DNA of 64,000 nt from Gammaproteobacteria bacterium (lineage in GTDB: Bacteria; Pseudomonadota; Gammaproteobacteria; Competibacterales; Competibacteraceae). Below are positions 15,916 to 25,201 of the stretch, one piece after another. How positions within the stretch are numbered: the first letter of the stretch is position 1; each line of letters starts with the position of its first letter. The notes under the pieces are model-generated. The model ran no database searches. It was given only the letters and a program-made list of their open reading frames with translations, and was not told where the DNA came from. The DNA lies in contig JACKMZ010000011.1 in NCBI GenBank assembly GCA_024235135.1, forward strand, positions 1 to 64,000, written 5' to 3'. A program made the translations under genes and the position numbers.

Positions 15916-16479
15916 TTAAATTTTGCCCACCAGATCCAAGGACGGCTTGAGGGTTTTTTCGCCTTCCTTCCATTTGGCGGGGCAGACCTCACCCGGATGG
16001 CTGGCGACATATTGAGCGGCCTTGACTTTGCGCAGCAGCTCGGACGCGTCGCGGCCAATGCCATTGTCGTGAATCTCGCAGAGCTTGATAACGCCATCGG
16101 GATTGATCAGGAAGGTGCCGCGCAGCGCCAGACCTTCTTCCTCGATCATCACCTCGAAGTTACGGGTAATGGCGCCGGTGGGATCGCCGACCAGCGGATA
16201 ACGGACCTTCTTGATCGCATCGGACGTGTCTGCCCATGCCTTGTGGGCAAAATGGGTGTCCGTGGATACGCCGTAGACTTCCACTTCGAGACGTTGAAAT
16301 TCCTCGTATTTGTCAGCCAGGTCTTCCAACTCCGTCGGGCAGACGAAGGTGAAGTCGGCCGGATAGAACACGACCACCGACCATTTGCCTTTCAGGGACT
16401 GTTCGGTCACTTCGAAGAATTTGCCGTCTTGGTAGGCTTGGGCTTTAAAGGGTTTGACTTCGGTATTGATCAAGGACAT
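15916..16479 (-). CDS. ahpC: Alkyl hydroperoxide reductase subunit C (peroxiredoxin)
   Basis: This 187-residue typical 2-Cys peroxiredoxin reduces H2O2, alkyl peroxides and peroxynitrite. The peroxidatic Cys47 is in [12 protein letters not shown], and the resolving Cys near residue 166 is in [26 protein letters not shown] and [10 protein letters not shown] are family stretches. The length equals E. coli AhpC. It is recycled by AhpF, encoded downstream on the same strand. A candidate OxyR half-site lies 43-57 bases upstream of the start, consistent with peroxide induction. Confidence 0.97.
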   Translation of the reverse strand: MSLINTEVKPFKAQAYQDGKFFEVTEQSLKGKWSVVVFYPADFTFVCPTELEDLADKYEEFQRLEVEVYGVSTDTHFAHKAWADTSDAIKKVRYPLVGDPTGAITRNFEVMIEEEGLALRGTFLINPDGVIKLCEIHDNGIGRDASELLRKVKAAQYVASHPGEVCPAKWKEGEKTLKPSLDLVGKI

Positions 16480-16521
16480 GGGTTTCTCCTAGCAGGGTTA
16501 ATTTGGGATGACGGATGAATA

Positions 16522-16536
16522 ATAGCTATTGCCTAT
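16522..16536 (-). promoter_or_regulatory. Candidate OxyR half-site upstream of ahpC
   Basis: ATAG-N7-CTAT (ATAG at 16522-16525, CTAT at 16533-16536) matches the spacing of one OxyR dimer motif. The full tetramer site would need a second copy seven bases away, and only weak matches are seen there. The position, 43 bases before the ahpC start codon, suits activation of this peroxide-defence gene. Confidence 0.5.
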
Positions 16537-17157
16537 CGAATGATCCAATCATCTTTTCCTAAGCTATCGTTAGTTAATCTTAATGGACCCGAATTCGCTC
16601 CTCGGTAAAGGGAATCGGAACCCGATCCTGGCTGACCAGCCCCTGTGCCGGGAGTGTCGGACCACTGGCTGGGGCGGGCTGTTCGATTCCGGATGATTCC
16701 ACGCAACGGACTGAACGCACGAAGGATCAACGGGTCGTACAACGTCCCGTATCGATTGTCGATGCGTGGGTATCGTGATGGTTGGGCCGGCTGTGGCCCG
16801 GATATCGGGTGGGCGGGGACTGTTTGGCGATGTATCGGTCGGCCCGGGAGAAGCCGGGCCTCGCAAATGAAAAACGACGTCAATTCCATGCAAAGCAGCG
16901 TGTGATTAACAGGCTGCCTACCCTAGCACCGGTGAGGTGGGAAGACTAGAAAAGTCCTAGGTAGGGTTGATTGGCATCAAAATTCCGCTCGGCCACACTA
17001 ACGCATTCCTACGACCGAACAGGGGTAAATGAAACAGGGTTGATAATCCGTTTTTACCGAAACAAGACCTTGTTATTCACCGACTGAAAGCGTTCGTGCA
17101 GGTCCAGGGATCAGCCTACAAATGTCCGTATCTTCATCAATGTCGTACTAAGAATTG
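16537..17157. other. Intergenic region
   Basis: This 621-bp stretch lies between the ahpC control region and the lasso-type peptide gene. Short frames on both strands have the composition of chance frames. A run at about 16880-17150 is AT-richer. I see no RNA gene, terminator with T-run or repeat that I can support. Confidence 0.35.
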
Positions 17158-17340
17158 TCAAAATCCTTTTTTGGTAAGGGGCGTTCCTGAGTCCCCAGTG
17201 CCCACACTACCGCCAGTGGTCAATTTTCGCAGGCTGCCGTAGCGCACCAGTTGAGGCGGGGAATAAGGTCGTTTAAGGGAAGAGTTCGGGCAGGGATTGT
17301 CAGGTGCTTCGTGCTTGATTTTCTCGGTTGGCGTGGTCAT
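17158..17340 (-). CDS. Orphan lasso-type RiPP precursor peptide
   Basis: This 60-residue peptide has a leader ending KRPYSPPQLVRYGSLRKLTT and a candidate core GGSVGTGDSGTPLTKKGF (residues 43-60). The leader shows the lasso recognition pattern Tyr26, Pro29, Leu31, Gly35 and Thr41, spaced as Y-x2-P-x-L-x3-G-x5-T, with Thr at position -2. The core starts with Gly and has Asp at position 8, which would allow a Gly1-Asp8 macrolactam. AGGAGA lies about nine bases before the ATG. No B (RRE/protease) or C (asparagine-synthetase-like cyclase) gene is in the window, so maturation would need enzymes elsewhere or does not occur. The nearest partner is the C25 peptidase gene 90 bp upstream on the same strand. 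Confidence 0.8.
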   Translation of the reverse strand: MTTPTEKIKHEAPDNPCPNSSLKRPYSPPQLVRYGSLRKLTTGGSVGTGDSGTPLTKKGF

Positions 17341-17390
17341 TCGCTGGATTCTCCTGGCTGGACGAAAGCAGTGTAACGGGAATGTCGGCG

Positions 17391-17420
17391 CCGGTGAACC
17401 CCCCTTCAGGGGTTCACCGG
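17391..17420 (-). other. 12-bp hairpin between C25 peptidase and lasso-type gene
   Basis: A perfect stem CCGGTGAACCCC/GGGGTTCACCGG (17391-17402 with 17409-17420) with a six-base loop stands ten bases after the peptidase stop and about 50 bases before the peptide start. There is no T-run on the minus strand. It may act as a processing or stability element separating expression of the large and small genes, or as a Rho-aided terminator. Confidence 0.7.
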
Positions 17421-17430
17421 TGTATGGTTC

Positions 17431-20400
17431 CTATTTTAGTTCAGTCGCGGGATCGCCGAGGAGGACGAAGCCACGTAGAGCGGAGGCGGCTTTGGGATTG
17501 CCGGTGATATAACGACGCTGGGCCGCGCGCAGGGCCTCGCCGAGGGTGGGCTGTTGGGCGTATTGGCGGAAGAACTCCGTACCGAAATCGCGCAGCAGAT
17601 TGAGGTCGGTCAAGGCGGTGGCGCCCAGGACGCCGGCGGCGCCGTGATCCTGAAGGAGGAAGCCGTTGGCCAGGGTGTCCTGATTGGGATCGACGAAGTA
17701 GGTATTCCAACAACCCCATTGGGTGACGAGATGGGGGGTGGGATTGGTCAAGCGCCGGGCGTCGTCGGCCCACAGGAGGATGCCGTGGCTGGGATTGAGG
17801 CCCCAGATGCGGAAGCTGGAATGGCCGACGTAGCTGACCAGGGCGCCGTCCTGATCGAGGGCCTGGAGGAGCGCGGCTTGGGCGTTGGGCAATCCCTCGT
17901 CGTCGACATAAAAGGTCTGCGTGACGAAGCGGTTGAGCAGGGGCTGGGCCTGCTCCTCGCTGACCTGAGCGAACTGGCGGCCGCCGTCGGAGGGGCCGGC
18001 GGCGAGCACGGCGCGGGTGGGAGGTTGGTAGTGGACCAGCTTATCCGCCACTGCGGTCAACTCGGCCACGGTGCGCACTGGCAGGCGGCCGATGGCGGCC
18101 TGGGGAATGCCGTTGTCGTTGTAATCGACGAAGCGGTTATCGGCCGGGGCCTGAGTGACCAGGGAATCGGTGGCGGCATAGAAGGTGGGGATGAAGCTCT
18201 GACTGGCCAGGCCCAGATAATCGCGATAATCGTAGGAATCGCCGCCGACCAACAGGACGAAGGGCGGGCGGGCCTGACGCAGATAAGCGCGGAGGGCTTC
18301 GGGGTCCACCGCGAAATCGCTATAAGCGGCATACAGGGATTGCACATCGAGCACGGCGGTGGAATAACCCCGACTTTCCTGCAAAGCTGCCAACTGAGTC
18401 AGGGCCGGGGTGTCGAGGAATTGCGGATGGCTGACGATGAGATAATCCACCGCGCCCCGCTCGGGGGTCTGCGCCGGTTGCGGGATGGCGGCCTGCACGA
18501 TGGGCGTTTGCAAAGCCCGGCCATCGGCCGCTTGCCAAGCGCCTGCGCCCTTCAAGATGACCGACCCGTCGCCGACCCGGCGTTGCGCGCCTTTCCAGGC
18601 CACGGTTTCGCCCTGGAAACCGCTGACCTGGACCGGACTCGTCACATTCGTCGGAATAGTCCCCCGCCAAGCGCCGTCCTGGGCCTGGGTCTGGCGGGCG
18701 TAAGCGACGGTGAAGCCGTCGAAGGCTTGGATGTCGTAGGCAAAGCCGGTATCGCCGGGGGCTTCCAAGGTCAAGGTATTGCCCGAGGCCGTCAGCGCGC
18801 CTTCCGGCACCGTGAAGTCACGGCTGGCATCCCGATTGCCATCGAAGGAAAAATCGGCCAGCGTCTGTTCGTTGACCTTCACCCGCAGATGATGATCGTC
18901 CCCGACGCCGGGCCAATCGGTGACCCCCCACAGCGTCAGATGCAAGGTGGCGTCCCCCCCGGCGTAGCCGGGCAGCGCGAAGGACCGGGAAAGACTGGCC
19001 GACCGCCCGTAGGCCGTCAGCCACTGGTCGTACCAGGGATCGATGGGCGAGGTAAAGGAATACGCCTTCTGCCGTTCGAACACGAGGCGGTCGGGGAAGA
19101 CCTCGGGCGCTGCGTTGCGGGCCTTGAGAAGAGGCACGTTCTTGACCGCCTTGACCTGGCTCGGATCGAGCCGCAGGCGATAGGCGTTGCGGCCGCTGTA
19201 AAGCGTGTCGGCGATCGTCCCGACGAATTCCAGACTGTCGCCGTCATCGAACAGACCATTGGCGTTGGCGTCCAGCACATAGCGTGGCGCCCCCTGGCCG
19301 TCGTCGGTCAAGGCCAGTTGCGCCACGGGCGCTAGTGAAAAGTCGGCGCCGGCCGCCTGCAAGGCCGCGAAGCTAATCCGCTGAATACCCGGTTCCGTCA
19401 CCCACAGCAGGGCATCGGCCTGGCCGGTCGTGGCGCTGCTCATCCGGCGGGTGCGCGCCAGCGACTTCGACGTCCCCGCGTTCTCCGCCGCGATCGCGGC
19501 CCAATCGATGGGCTGCGCGTGGCTCACGGCATCGAAGCCATAGGACTGACCCACCGTGAACGGGCCATGCCGTTCGGTTTGACCGTGGCTGTCCCAGCCC
19601 TCGATCAGCAGTTCGTCCACGTCACCCGAGACCGCCGCGCTGTACCGCTGCGGCTCCAGCGAGTCGATGACCGCCGAAGGAATCATTTCGGGAGTCAACA
19701 ACTGCCAGGCACTTTCATCCCCTTTCCGTCCGTAGATCTGGAAACCGACGTTGCGGGTTTCCGTCGCGGTGGTCCAATCCACCCGCAAACCGGCCTTCGT
19801 GACGTGGGAATCCACGCTCGCCAGCGTGACGGGCAGGGTGGTGATGGCCGTGGTGAGGTAGTCTTCCACTTCACCATTGGCCGCTAGCCCGGTAGGCGAC
19901 TGGGCTTCGGTCGCATTGCTGGCGATGCGGAAACGGGCGAAGAACTGCCCGGTATTGGCACGGTCCTCGGTGGGAACGTTAAATACGAGGCTTGTCGTGC
20001 CCGATCCTCCGCTGACCGCGTTACAGGCTCGCTCGTCGCTGTCGAATGTGCCATTGGGGAGCAATCCGTGCTGATCGAAATCAATCCAGCCGCACAGCAT
20101 GGCATTGTTGCCCGTGTTGTTGGTGTAGGCCACATCGACCGTGTATTGCCCGTCGGAAGTCGAACTCGCCGGGAAAGTGCTCACACCATCCTCGTCGTTT
20201 GCGCCCACCGAAGTAATATCGTCGATGGTGGCGTCTGTGCTGGAGTTGGAAGTGCCCGATTCCCCATCGGGTGGGTTGACGCCAAGATACAGGTTGCGCG
20301 CCCCCAAAACGTGACGGGCGCCGTCGCCACTCAATTCGGTACCGTAGGAGGGTCCGGCATCGCCGTAGTCGAAGGCGCAGAAGGAAAAGTCGCTGATGCC

Positions 20401-21603
20401 CATGCGCTGCGGGCCGGCTCCCGATAAGGGCTGGTCGCCCTGGGTATACTCCACGGTCAGCGAAGCGACGGGGCCATCGAAACGGACGTTGGCGTTTGCA
20501 GCCGTCGAGCTGTCGGTGGGTACATAAACGTCGCCTTCGGCTGTGTTGCCGGCGATATCGACATTGGGGCCAACTTCCTCGACCAACCGAAACGGTACGG
20601 GATTGCCCAAGCTATCGGTCGCGAAAACGGAGCCCTGATCCTCAAAGTCGGCGCCCAGATCGATGTTGAGCAACGCAAAGGACAAGTTGTGGACCGGGGG
20701 GGAGAAGTTGAATTGAACGCGGTCGCCGATGACCTCGCTGTCGGTTGCTCCGGGGGCGTCCATGCTCAATCGATAGTAACCGGTCGCGCCGCCCAATGCG
20801 CCCGTCGAAGTTTGGAAGTTGCCTACGCCTGACGAAGATCCAAAATTTTCCGGAGCGTTCTGAGTGATGGTCACTCCGCCCACGGTAGCGTTGGTAAAAG
20901 CGTTATTGTCACCGTTGGTGGCCCAGTCATAAGAGACGGTGCTGGTGCAGACCGGGGTGGCGCTTTGGTTACTGGTTAAAATCAACCGGGCGCGATTAAG
21001 CGTGCCGCTGTTGCCGAGCGGATTGACATCGCACAGATACAATCTCCAAAGCCCTTGGGCATTGCCCGCGAAGATGTTGTTTATACCCACGTCCTCGACT
21101 AAGCGATTGTAGTAGGGGGCTCCGACCGGATCGTCGTCGCCGTCATTGATCAGGGGAACAAGTAACGTTTCGTTGGTGTTTCCTATCAGGACGTCGTAGT
21201 TGCTGTGGGTATCCAACAGGTCGACTTGTACGATGGTATTGAGAACCCCAAGAATTCCTCCGGGCCCTACCAACAGCGCGAGCACCTCACCTCGTGAGGG
21301 GTGGGTGATGTTCAGGCCGACGGTGATTGAACTGACGTTAAAGGAATCGGTGACGAGGAAGGGCACCTGTAAGCCATTTAAACAGAGGTTGGCTTGGAGA
21401 TCATTCGGTATGGGTTGAGGAGTGCCGGGGTTGTTGTCGTAAACGTAGGTCAATGCTTGAGCGGATTGGCCGAAAGTCAGAATACTGATGGCTAATAGAA
21501 CCAGATACCAACGCCTTAGATAGTGGCGAATGTTACGGTTGGGTATGTGAGAAGGGGAGCTTCGTCGTGCGTTACATATCCCTAAATGGAAGTTCAAGAA
21601 CAT
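17431..21603 (-). CDS. Large secreted C25 (gingipain-type) cysteine peptidase
   Basis: This 1390-residue exported protein has a signal peptide at about residues 30-50 (YLVLLAISILTFGQSAQA). A proprotein-convertase P-like jelly-roll follows at about 50-215 (ITHPSRGEVLALLVGP, GLWRLYLCDVNPLGNSGTLNRARL). Next come a beta domain and a GEVEDY-type domain (GWIDFDQHGLLPNGTFDSDE ... ANGEVEDYLTT, about 390-575). The C-terminal peptidase C25 domain (about 1080-1390) has His in VSYVGHSSFRIWG and Cys in TQWGCWNTYF. Family members are cell-surface or secreted proteases. AGGTGG precedes the ATG by eight bases. It is followed by the lasso-type peptide gene. No type IX secretion genes or C-terminal sorting domain are seen, so the export route beyond the Sec pathway is unclear. 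Confidence 0.85.
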   Translation of the reverse strand: MFLNFHLGICNARRSSPSHIPNRNIRHYLRRWYLVLLAISILTFGQSAQALTYVYDNNPGTPQPIPNDLQANLCLNGLQVPFLVTDSFNVSSITVGLNITHPSRGEVLALLVGPGGILGVLNTIVQVDLLDTHSNYDVLIGNTNETLLVPLINDGDDDPVGAPYYNRLVEDVGINNIFAGNAQGLWRLYLCDVNPLGNSGTLNRARLILTSNQSATPVCTSTVSYDWATNGDNNAFTNATVGGVTITQNAPENFGSSSGVGNFQTSTGALGGATGYYRLSMDAPGATDSEVIGDRVQFNFSPPVHNLSFALLNIDLGADFEDQGSVFATDSLGNPVPFRLVEEVGPNVDIAGNTAEGDVYVPTDSSTAANANVRFDGPVASLTVEYTQGDQPLSGAGPQRMGISDFSFCAFDYGDAGPSYGTELSGDGARHVLGARNLYLGVNPPDGESGTSNSSTDATIDDITSVGANDEDGVSTFPASSTSDGQYTVDVAYTNNTGNNAMLCGWIDFDQHGLLPNGTFDSDERACNAVSGGSGTTSLVFNVPTEDRANTGQFFARFRIASNATEAQSPTGLAANGEVEDYLTTAITTLPVTLASVDSHVTKAGLRVDWTTATETRNVGFQIYGRKGDESAWQLLTPEMIPSAVIDSLEPQRYSAAVSGDVDELLIEGWDSHGQTERHGPFTVGQSYGFDAVSHAQPIDWAAIAAENAGTSKSLARTRRMSSATTGQADALLWVTEPGIQRISFAALQAAGADFSLAPVAQLALTDDGQGAPRYVLDANANGLFDDGDSLEFVGTIADTLYSGRNAYRLRLDPSQVKAVKNVPLLKARNAAPEVFPDRLVFERQKAYSFTSPIDPWYDQWLTAYGRSASLSRSFALPGYAGGDATLHLTLWGVTDWPGVGDDHHLRVKVNEQTLADFSFDGNRDASRDFTVPEGALTASGNTLTLEAPGDTGFAYDIQAFDGFTVAYARQTQAQDGAWRGTIPTNVTSPVQVSGFQGETVAWKGAQRRVGDGSVILKGAGAWQAADGRALQTPIVQAAIPQPAQTPERGAVDYLIVSHPQFLDTPALTQLAALQESRGYSTAVLDVQSLYAAYSDFAVDPEALRAYLRQARPPFVLLVGGDSYDYRDYLGLASQSFIPTFYAATDSLVTQAPADNRFVDYNDNGIPQAAIGRLPVRTVAELTAVADKLVHYQPPTRAVLAAGPSDGGRQFAQVSEEQAQPLLNRFVTQTFYVDDEGLPNAQAALLQALDQDGALVSYVGHSSFRIWGLNPSHGILLWADDARRLTNPTPHLVTQWGCWNTYFVDPNQDTLANGFLLQDHGAAGVLGATALTDLNLLRDFGTEFFRQYAQQPTLGEALRAAQRRYITGNPKAASALRGFVLLGDPATELK

Positions 21604-22233
21604 AATTATTCCACCTCATATAGCTATCTTGGTCGAGTCCCAAACAGACAAGGACGATGCGGAATAAGAATAAACACCGATCAATTAAAAATATCCAAAC
21701 ATAAATAGGGCGATGCCCTTAGAAATCTAATATCTAACAGAATGAACGCGCACTATAAATTAAATATGAATCTTAATGCAATGCTAATTGGCATACTGAG
21801 AGCGCAATAATCCGACCATTGAATAACCTTAAATAAAGGTGGGAATGAGCTTCGACTTCCAGGGCTCGGATCGTAAATAAATGGTGTAGGCTATCGCTTT
21901 TATTTAGTATCGGTTAATAAATTGTTATCTGATGGCTTTCTAATTATTATTAACAGCGTTTAATAAACAGTGAGGGAAGCCTTATTGAATTAGATACGGC
22001 GAACAGAATACCTATTTATACTATCGGCTGGAGGGATGGATTCAGACTTCAGGCGGAAGCAAGTCAGCCGTCGTACCCGGCTATTTCAGGTCTTGGGGAG
22101 GAATGGCGTTGGAGCGAAACGGGAAGAGGACAGGGTGGCCACCCTGATGGCCACCTGGCTCGTGGAACCGGATGTGAACGTCGTTCAGATACGTTGTCGA
22201 CACCGCTGAGGCGTCGGTTGTGCGAGCGCGGCG
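21604..22233. other. AT-rich promoter region and palindrome
   Basis: This 630-bp gap upstream of the C25 peptidase gene is markedly AT-rich from 21604 to about 22020, unlike the flanks, and likely holds its promoter. A perfect 16-base palindrome CAGGGTGGCCACCCTG occupies 22131-22146 near the end of the DUF808 gene. No gene was found. Confidence 0.5.
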
Positions 22234-23169
22234 TCAGCGGATGATTTTCGCCCCAACCTGTATAACGCTATTGATTAACCCACCGGCAAAGAAACCGACC
22301 AGCATATTCAGCAGGGCGGGCGCAATCACCGCCAGCACGCCTCCGGCCGGCAGGCCATGCAACGCCGTTTCCAGGTGGTGCAGGATGTCGTGGGAATAAG
22401 GCAGACCATGCAGGAGAATACCCCCACCCACCATGAACATGGCGGCCGTGCCGACAACCGTCAGGGCTTTCATCAGATACGGCGCGATGTGGAGAAGCCC
22501 CGCGCCAAGACGCCGGTTGAAACCGCCCAGCGGCCCGGTGTCGTCCTTCCGCATGAGGTAGAGCCCGGCGTCGTCCAGCTTCACGATACCGGCCACCAGG
22601 CCGTAGACGCCGACTGTCATGAGTACGGCGATGCCTGAAATCACCACGATTTGAATCAGCATGGCGCTCTCTTGCACCGTGCCCAGCGCAATCACGACGA
22701 TTTCCGCCGAGAGGATGAAATCCGTGCGGATCGCCCCTTTGACCTTTTCCTTTTCGAACGCCACTAAATCGACTGTGGGATCGCTAATCGCCTCGATTTC
22801 GCGGCGGTGTTCGGCGTCGGTTTCTTCCTTGGCATGCAGGTATTTGTGGGCCACCTTTTCGAATCCCTCGAAACACAGATAGGCGCCGCCCAGCATCAAT
22901 AAGGGCGTAATCGCCCAGGGTGCGACGGCGGTAATCAACAACGCCGCCGGCACCAATATCAGCTTGTTTTTGAACGAGCCCTTGGCAACCGCCCAGACCA
23001 CCGGCAGTTCGCGTTCCGCGCGCACCCCGGAGACCTGTTCAGCGTTCAGGGCCAGATCGTCGCCCAGGACTCCGGCGGTTTTTTTCGCGGCCACCTTGGT
23101 CATCAAGGCCACGTCATCGAGGACGGATGCAATATCGTCGAGCAGCGTCAAAAGGCTGGTGCCGGCCAT
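22234..23169 (-). CDS. DUF808 (YedI-like) membrane protein
   Basis: This 311-residue inner-membrane protein of the DUF808/YedI family begins [48 protein letters not shown], nearly invariant in that family. Hydrophobic segments at about 70-100, 160-215 and 235-305 predict several helices. [19 protein letters not shown] is another family stretch. The function is unknown; E. coli relatives are described only as inner-membrane proteins. It lies 92 bp after the DUF924 gene on the same strand and may be part of the same transcript. Confidence 0.85.
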   Translation of the reverse strand: MAGTSLLTLLDDIASVLDDVALMTKVAAKKTAGVLGDDLALNAEQVSGVRAERELPVVWAVAKGSFKNKLILVPAALLITAVAPWAITPLLMLGGAYLCFEGFEKVAHKYLHAKEETDAEHRREIEAISDPTVDLVAFEKEKVKGAIRTDFILSAEIVVIALGTVQESAMLIQIVVISGIAVLMTVGVYGLVAGIVKLDDAGLYLMRKDDTGPLGGFNRRLGAGLLHIAPYLMKALTVVGTAAMFMVGGGILLHGLPYSHDILHHLETALHGLPAGGVLAVIAPALLNMLVGFFAGGLINSVIQVGAKIIR

Positions 23170-23260
23170 GCGGTGGCTCCTTCAAGTCAATCGATGGCGG
23201 TAACGATACCGGGCTTGACGCGGGACGAAAAGCGGCGAGCGTGTCCGCTAGGTCTGGGAG

Positions 23261-23821
23261 TCAGCCGTGAAACGCTTCCGTTGAAGCCAAATAGGCGATT
23301 TCCTCGGACGTGCTGGGCCGTCCGAGTATGGAATTTCGGTGCGGAAAGCGACCGAAACGCGCAATCAACGCACGGTGATGAAGCGCGAAATTTGTGCTCT
23401 TTTCCAACCCCAGTTCCTCGAAAAGCCGGACCGACCAGTCCTGATCAATCAGCGTCTCGCTGTGCATGAAGGGCAGATACATGAACATTTTTTCCTGAGA
23501 GGTCATGTTCCGATCGAAGCCACGCGCCAGCGCCAGATCGGCGACTTCACGGGCCGCGCTTTCCGTGGCGAAGCTCTCCACCTGACCGCGAAACATATTC
23601 AGGGGAAACTGGTCCAGCATGATCACCAGCGCCAAAGCGCCGCGTGGGGTTTGTTGCCAGTCCGTCAAAGCGCCGTTGGCCGCCGCCTGGTAGGTGCTCA
23701 GAAAACGGTCGCGCAGGGCTTGATCGAACGCTGGCGTGGCCTGGAACCAGAACGGCTGCGTCGTTTCCGCGAACCAGAATTCCAGGACTTTCTCGCTATC
23801 GATTAAGGGGGTATCCGTCAT
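23261..23821 (-). CDS. DUF924 family protein
   Basis: This 186-residue all-helical protein of the DUF924 family has EKVLEFWFAETTQPFWF at its start, GALALVIMLDQFPLNMFRG in the middle, and KMFMYLPFMHSE and GRFPHRNSILGR near the end. The ATG at 23821 is chosen because the family starts just before the LEFWF motif, and the frame upstream overlaps the kinase gene. It starts seven bases after the histidine kinase stop and is therefore almost certainly co-transcribed with it. The biochemical role is unknown. Confidence 0.85.
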   Translation of the reverse strand: MTDTPLIDSEKVLEFWFAETTQPFWFQATPAFDQALRDRFLSTYQAAANGALTDWQQTPRGALALVIMLDQFPLNMFRGQVESFATESAAREVADLALARGFDRNMTSQEKMFMYLPFMHSETLIDQDWSVRLFEELGLEKSTNFALHHRALIARFGRFPHRNSILGRPSTSEEIAYLASTEAFHG

Positions 23822-23828
23822 GACTGAT

Positions 23829-25196
23829 TTAATCTCCACGGTGAGACTCGATGAGGACGTCCGCTCCGGCTTCGGCCTTGAGCGGCAGGATGATTTCCAC
23901 GCGTAGCCCGCCAGCGGGCTGATTTTCGGCCCGGATGCTACCGCCGTGGGCCTCGATGGCGCGGCGTGCGATAGCCAGTCCCAGTCCGAATCCGACGGGC
24001 GAGGCGCTGCGCGCGCCACGAAAGAACGGCTCGAAAACCGCCTGCATTTCGCCCTCGGGAATACCCGGCCCGTGGTCCACCACGGTGACGAACAAGTGCT
24101 CGGTGGGCGTGCTCCGCCGCTCCGCGCGTACCGTGACTTCCGTTCCCGACTCGGTGTACTTCAAGGCGTTGCGGATCACGTTTTCGAAGGCGCGATACAG
24201 CGGTTCCGCGTGTACCCACGCGATGGCCTCGCCGCGACCCGCAAAGTCCACCCGGCGTCCGCTGGCCTGCGCTTCGAACTGGGCATCCTCGGCGATACCC
24301 CCCACCAGTTCCATAAGATCGATGGTTTCGCCCGGCATGCCGCTGATCCCGGTTTCCAGACGCGACAAGGTCAACAGCTCGCCGACCAGGTGATCGAGGC
24401 GGCCCGACTCGCGTTCGATGCGCTCCAGCGACGATTCCAGTTTCTCGGGCTGTTGTCGCGCCAGTCCGATGGCGGCCTGCAAGCGGGCCAACGGAGAACG
24501 GAGTTCATGGGAAACGTCGTGCAGGAGACGTCGCTGGGAACCGACCAGATTTTGCAGATGTTCGGCCATGCGGTCGAAATCCTGACTGAGGTCGGCTATT
24601 TCATCGCGCCGGCGGCCCATGCGCGGCCCGATTCGCGTGTCCAGCTTGCCCGCCGCCACCGCTTCGAAGGCTCCACGCAGGTGACGAATCGGTTTGGCGA
24701 GATACCAGGCCAATAACGCGCTAAAACCCAGGCTGGCCAGGAAGCCGACGGCCAAAGGCAAAAAAGGCGAGGGGGGCGGGCGGCGGACATTGAGCGCATT
24801 GTCGGCCGGGACGAAAAACAGATAATCATGGCCACCCACCGTTTCCTGACGGGTGTTGCCCGCGGTTTGTTCCGTTTGGGATACTTGGCGAATCTTCGCC
24901 AATGTTTCGGGCGCCACTTCGCGTCCCAATAGTTCCCGGCCATTTTCATCGACGACATAAACGGGCGTCTTGCCCTGATCACGCCGTTCTTCCAGCAAGC
25001 CACGCAAGGTTGGCACACCGCCATGCCGCAATAAGGCCGCCATTTCGGTGACCAGAAAGGCGGTTCGCGGACCGCTGGCCAATTCGTCGTCCGTGGCGGT
25101 TTTCTGGTGTAACCAGACCAGGGCGCCCACGCCCACGCCACTAGCCAGCAACGCCAGCCAAAAGGCGAAGAAAAACTTCCAGAACAGCCGGCCCAC
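23829..25196 (-). CDS. CpxA-like sensor histidine kinase
   Basis: This 455-residue membrane kinase has TM1 at about residues 10-30, a periplasmic sensor of about 110 residues, TM2 at about 145-165, then HAMP (LAKPIRHLRGAFEAVAAGKLDTRI). The HisKA box is LLHDVSHELRSPLARLQAAIG with the phospho-His. HATPase_c has N-box ENVIRNALKYT, DHGPGIPEGE and GFGLGLAIARRAIEAHGG. It presumably phosphorylates the response regulator five bases upstream. Architecture is that of CpxA/EnvZ-type envelope sensors. The adjacent divergent efflux operon is the likely target. Confidence 0.92.
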   Translation of the reverse strand: MGRLFWKFFFAFWLALLASGVGVGALVWLHQKTATDDELASGPRTAFLVTEMAALLRHGGVPTLRGLLEERRDQGKTPVYVVDENGRELLGREVAPETLAKIRQVSQTEQTAGNTRQETVGGHDYLFFVPADNALNVRRPPPSPFLPLAVGFLASLGFSALLAWYLAKPIRHLRGAFEAVAAGKLDTRIGPRMGRRRDEIADLSQDFDRMAEHLQNLVGSQRRLLHDVSHELRSPLARLQAAIGLARQQPEKLESSLERIERESGRLDHLVGELLTLSRLETGISGMPGETIDLMELVGGIAEDAQFEAQASGRRVDFAGRGEAIAWVHAEPLYRAFENVIRNALKYTESGTEVTVRAERRSTPTEHLFVTVVDHGPGIPEGEMQAVFEPFFRGARSASPVGFGLGLAIARRAIEAHGGSIRAENQPAGGLRVEIILPLKAEAGADVLIESHRGD

Positions 25197-25201
25197 GGAA
25201 C

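Noticed and set aside
16480..17157. tRNA or small RNA gene in the ahpC-peptide gap
   Set aside because: I found no cloverleaf-like set of arms or TTC-type T-loop that I could support by eye.
17554..19335. Long 593-codon plus-strand frame opposite the C25 peptidase gene
   Set aside because: An antisense open frame with Gly/Val/Asp-rich periodic composition. The minus-strand frame carries a signal peptide and the C25 catalytic motifs.
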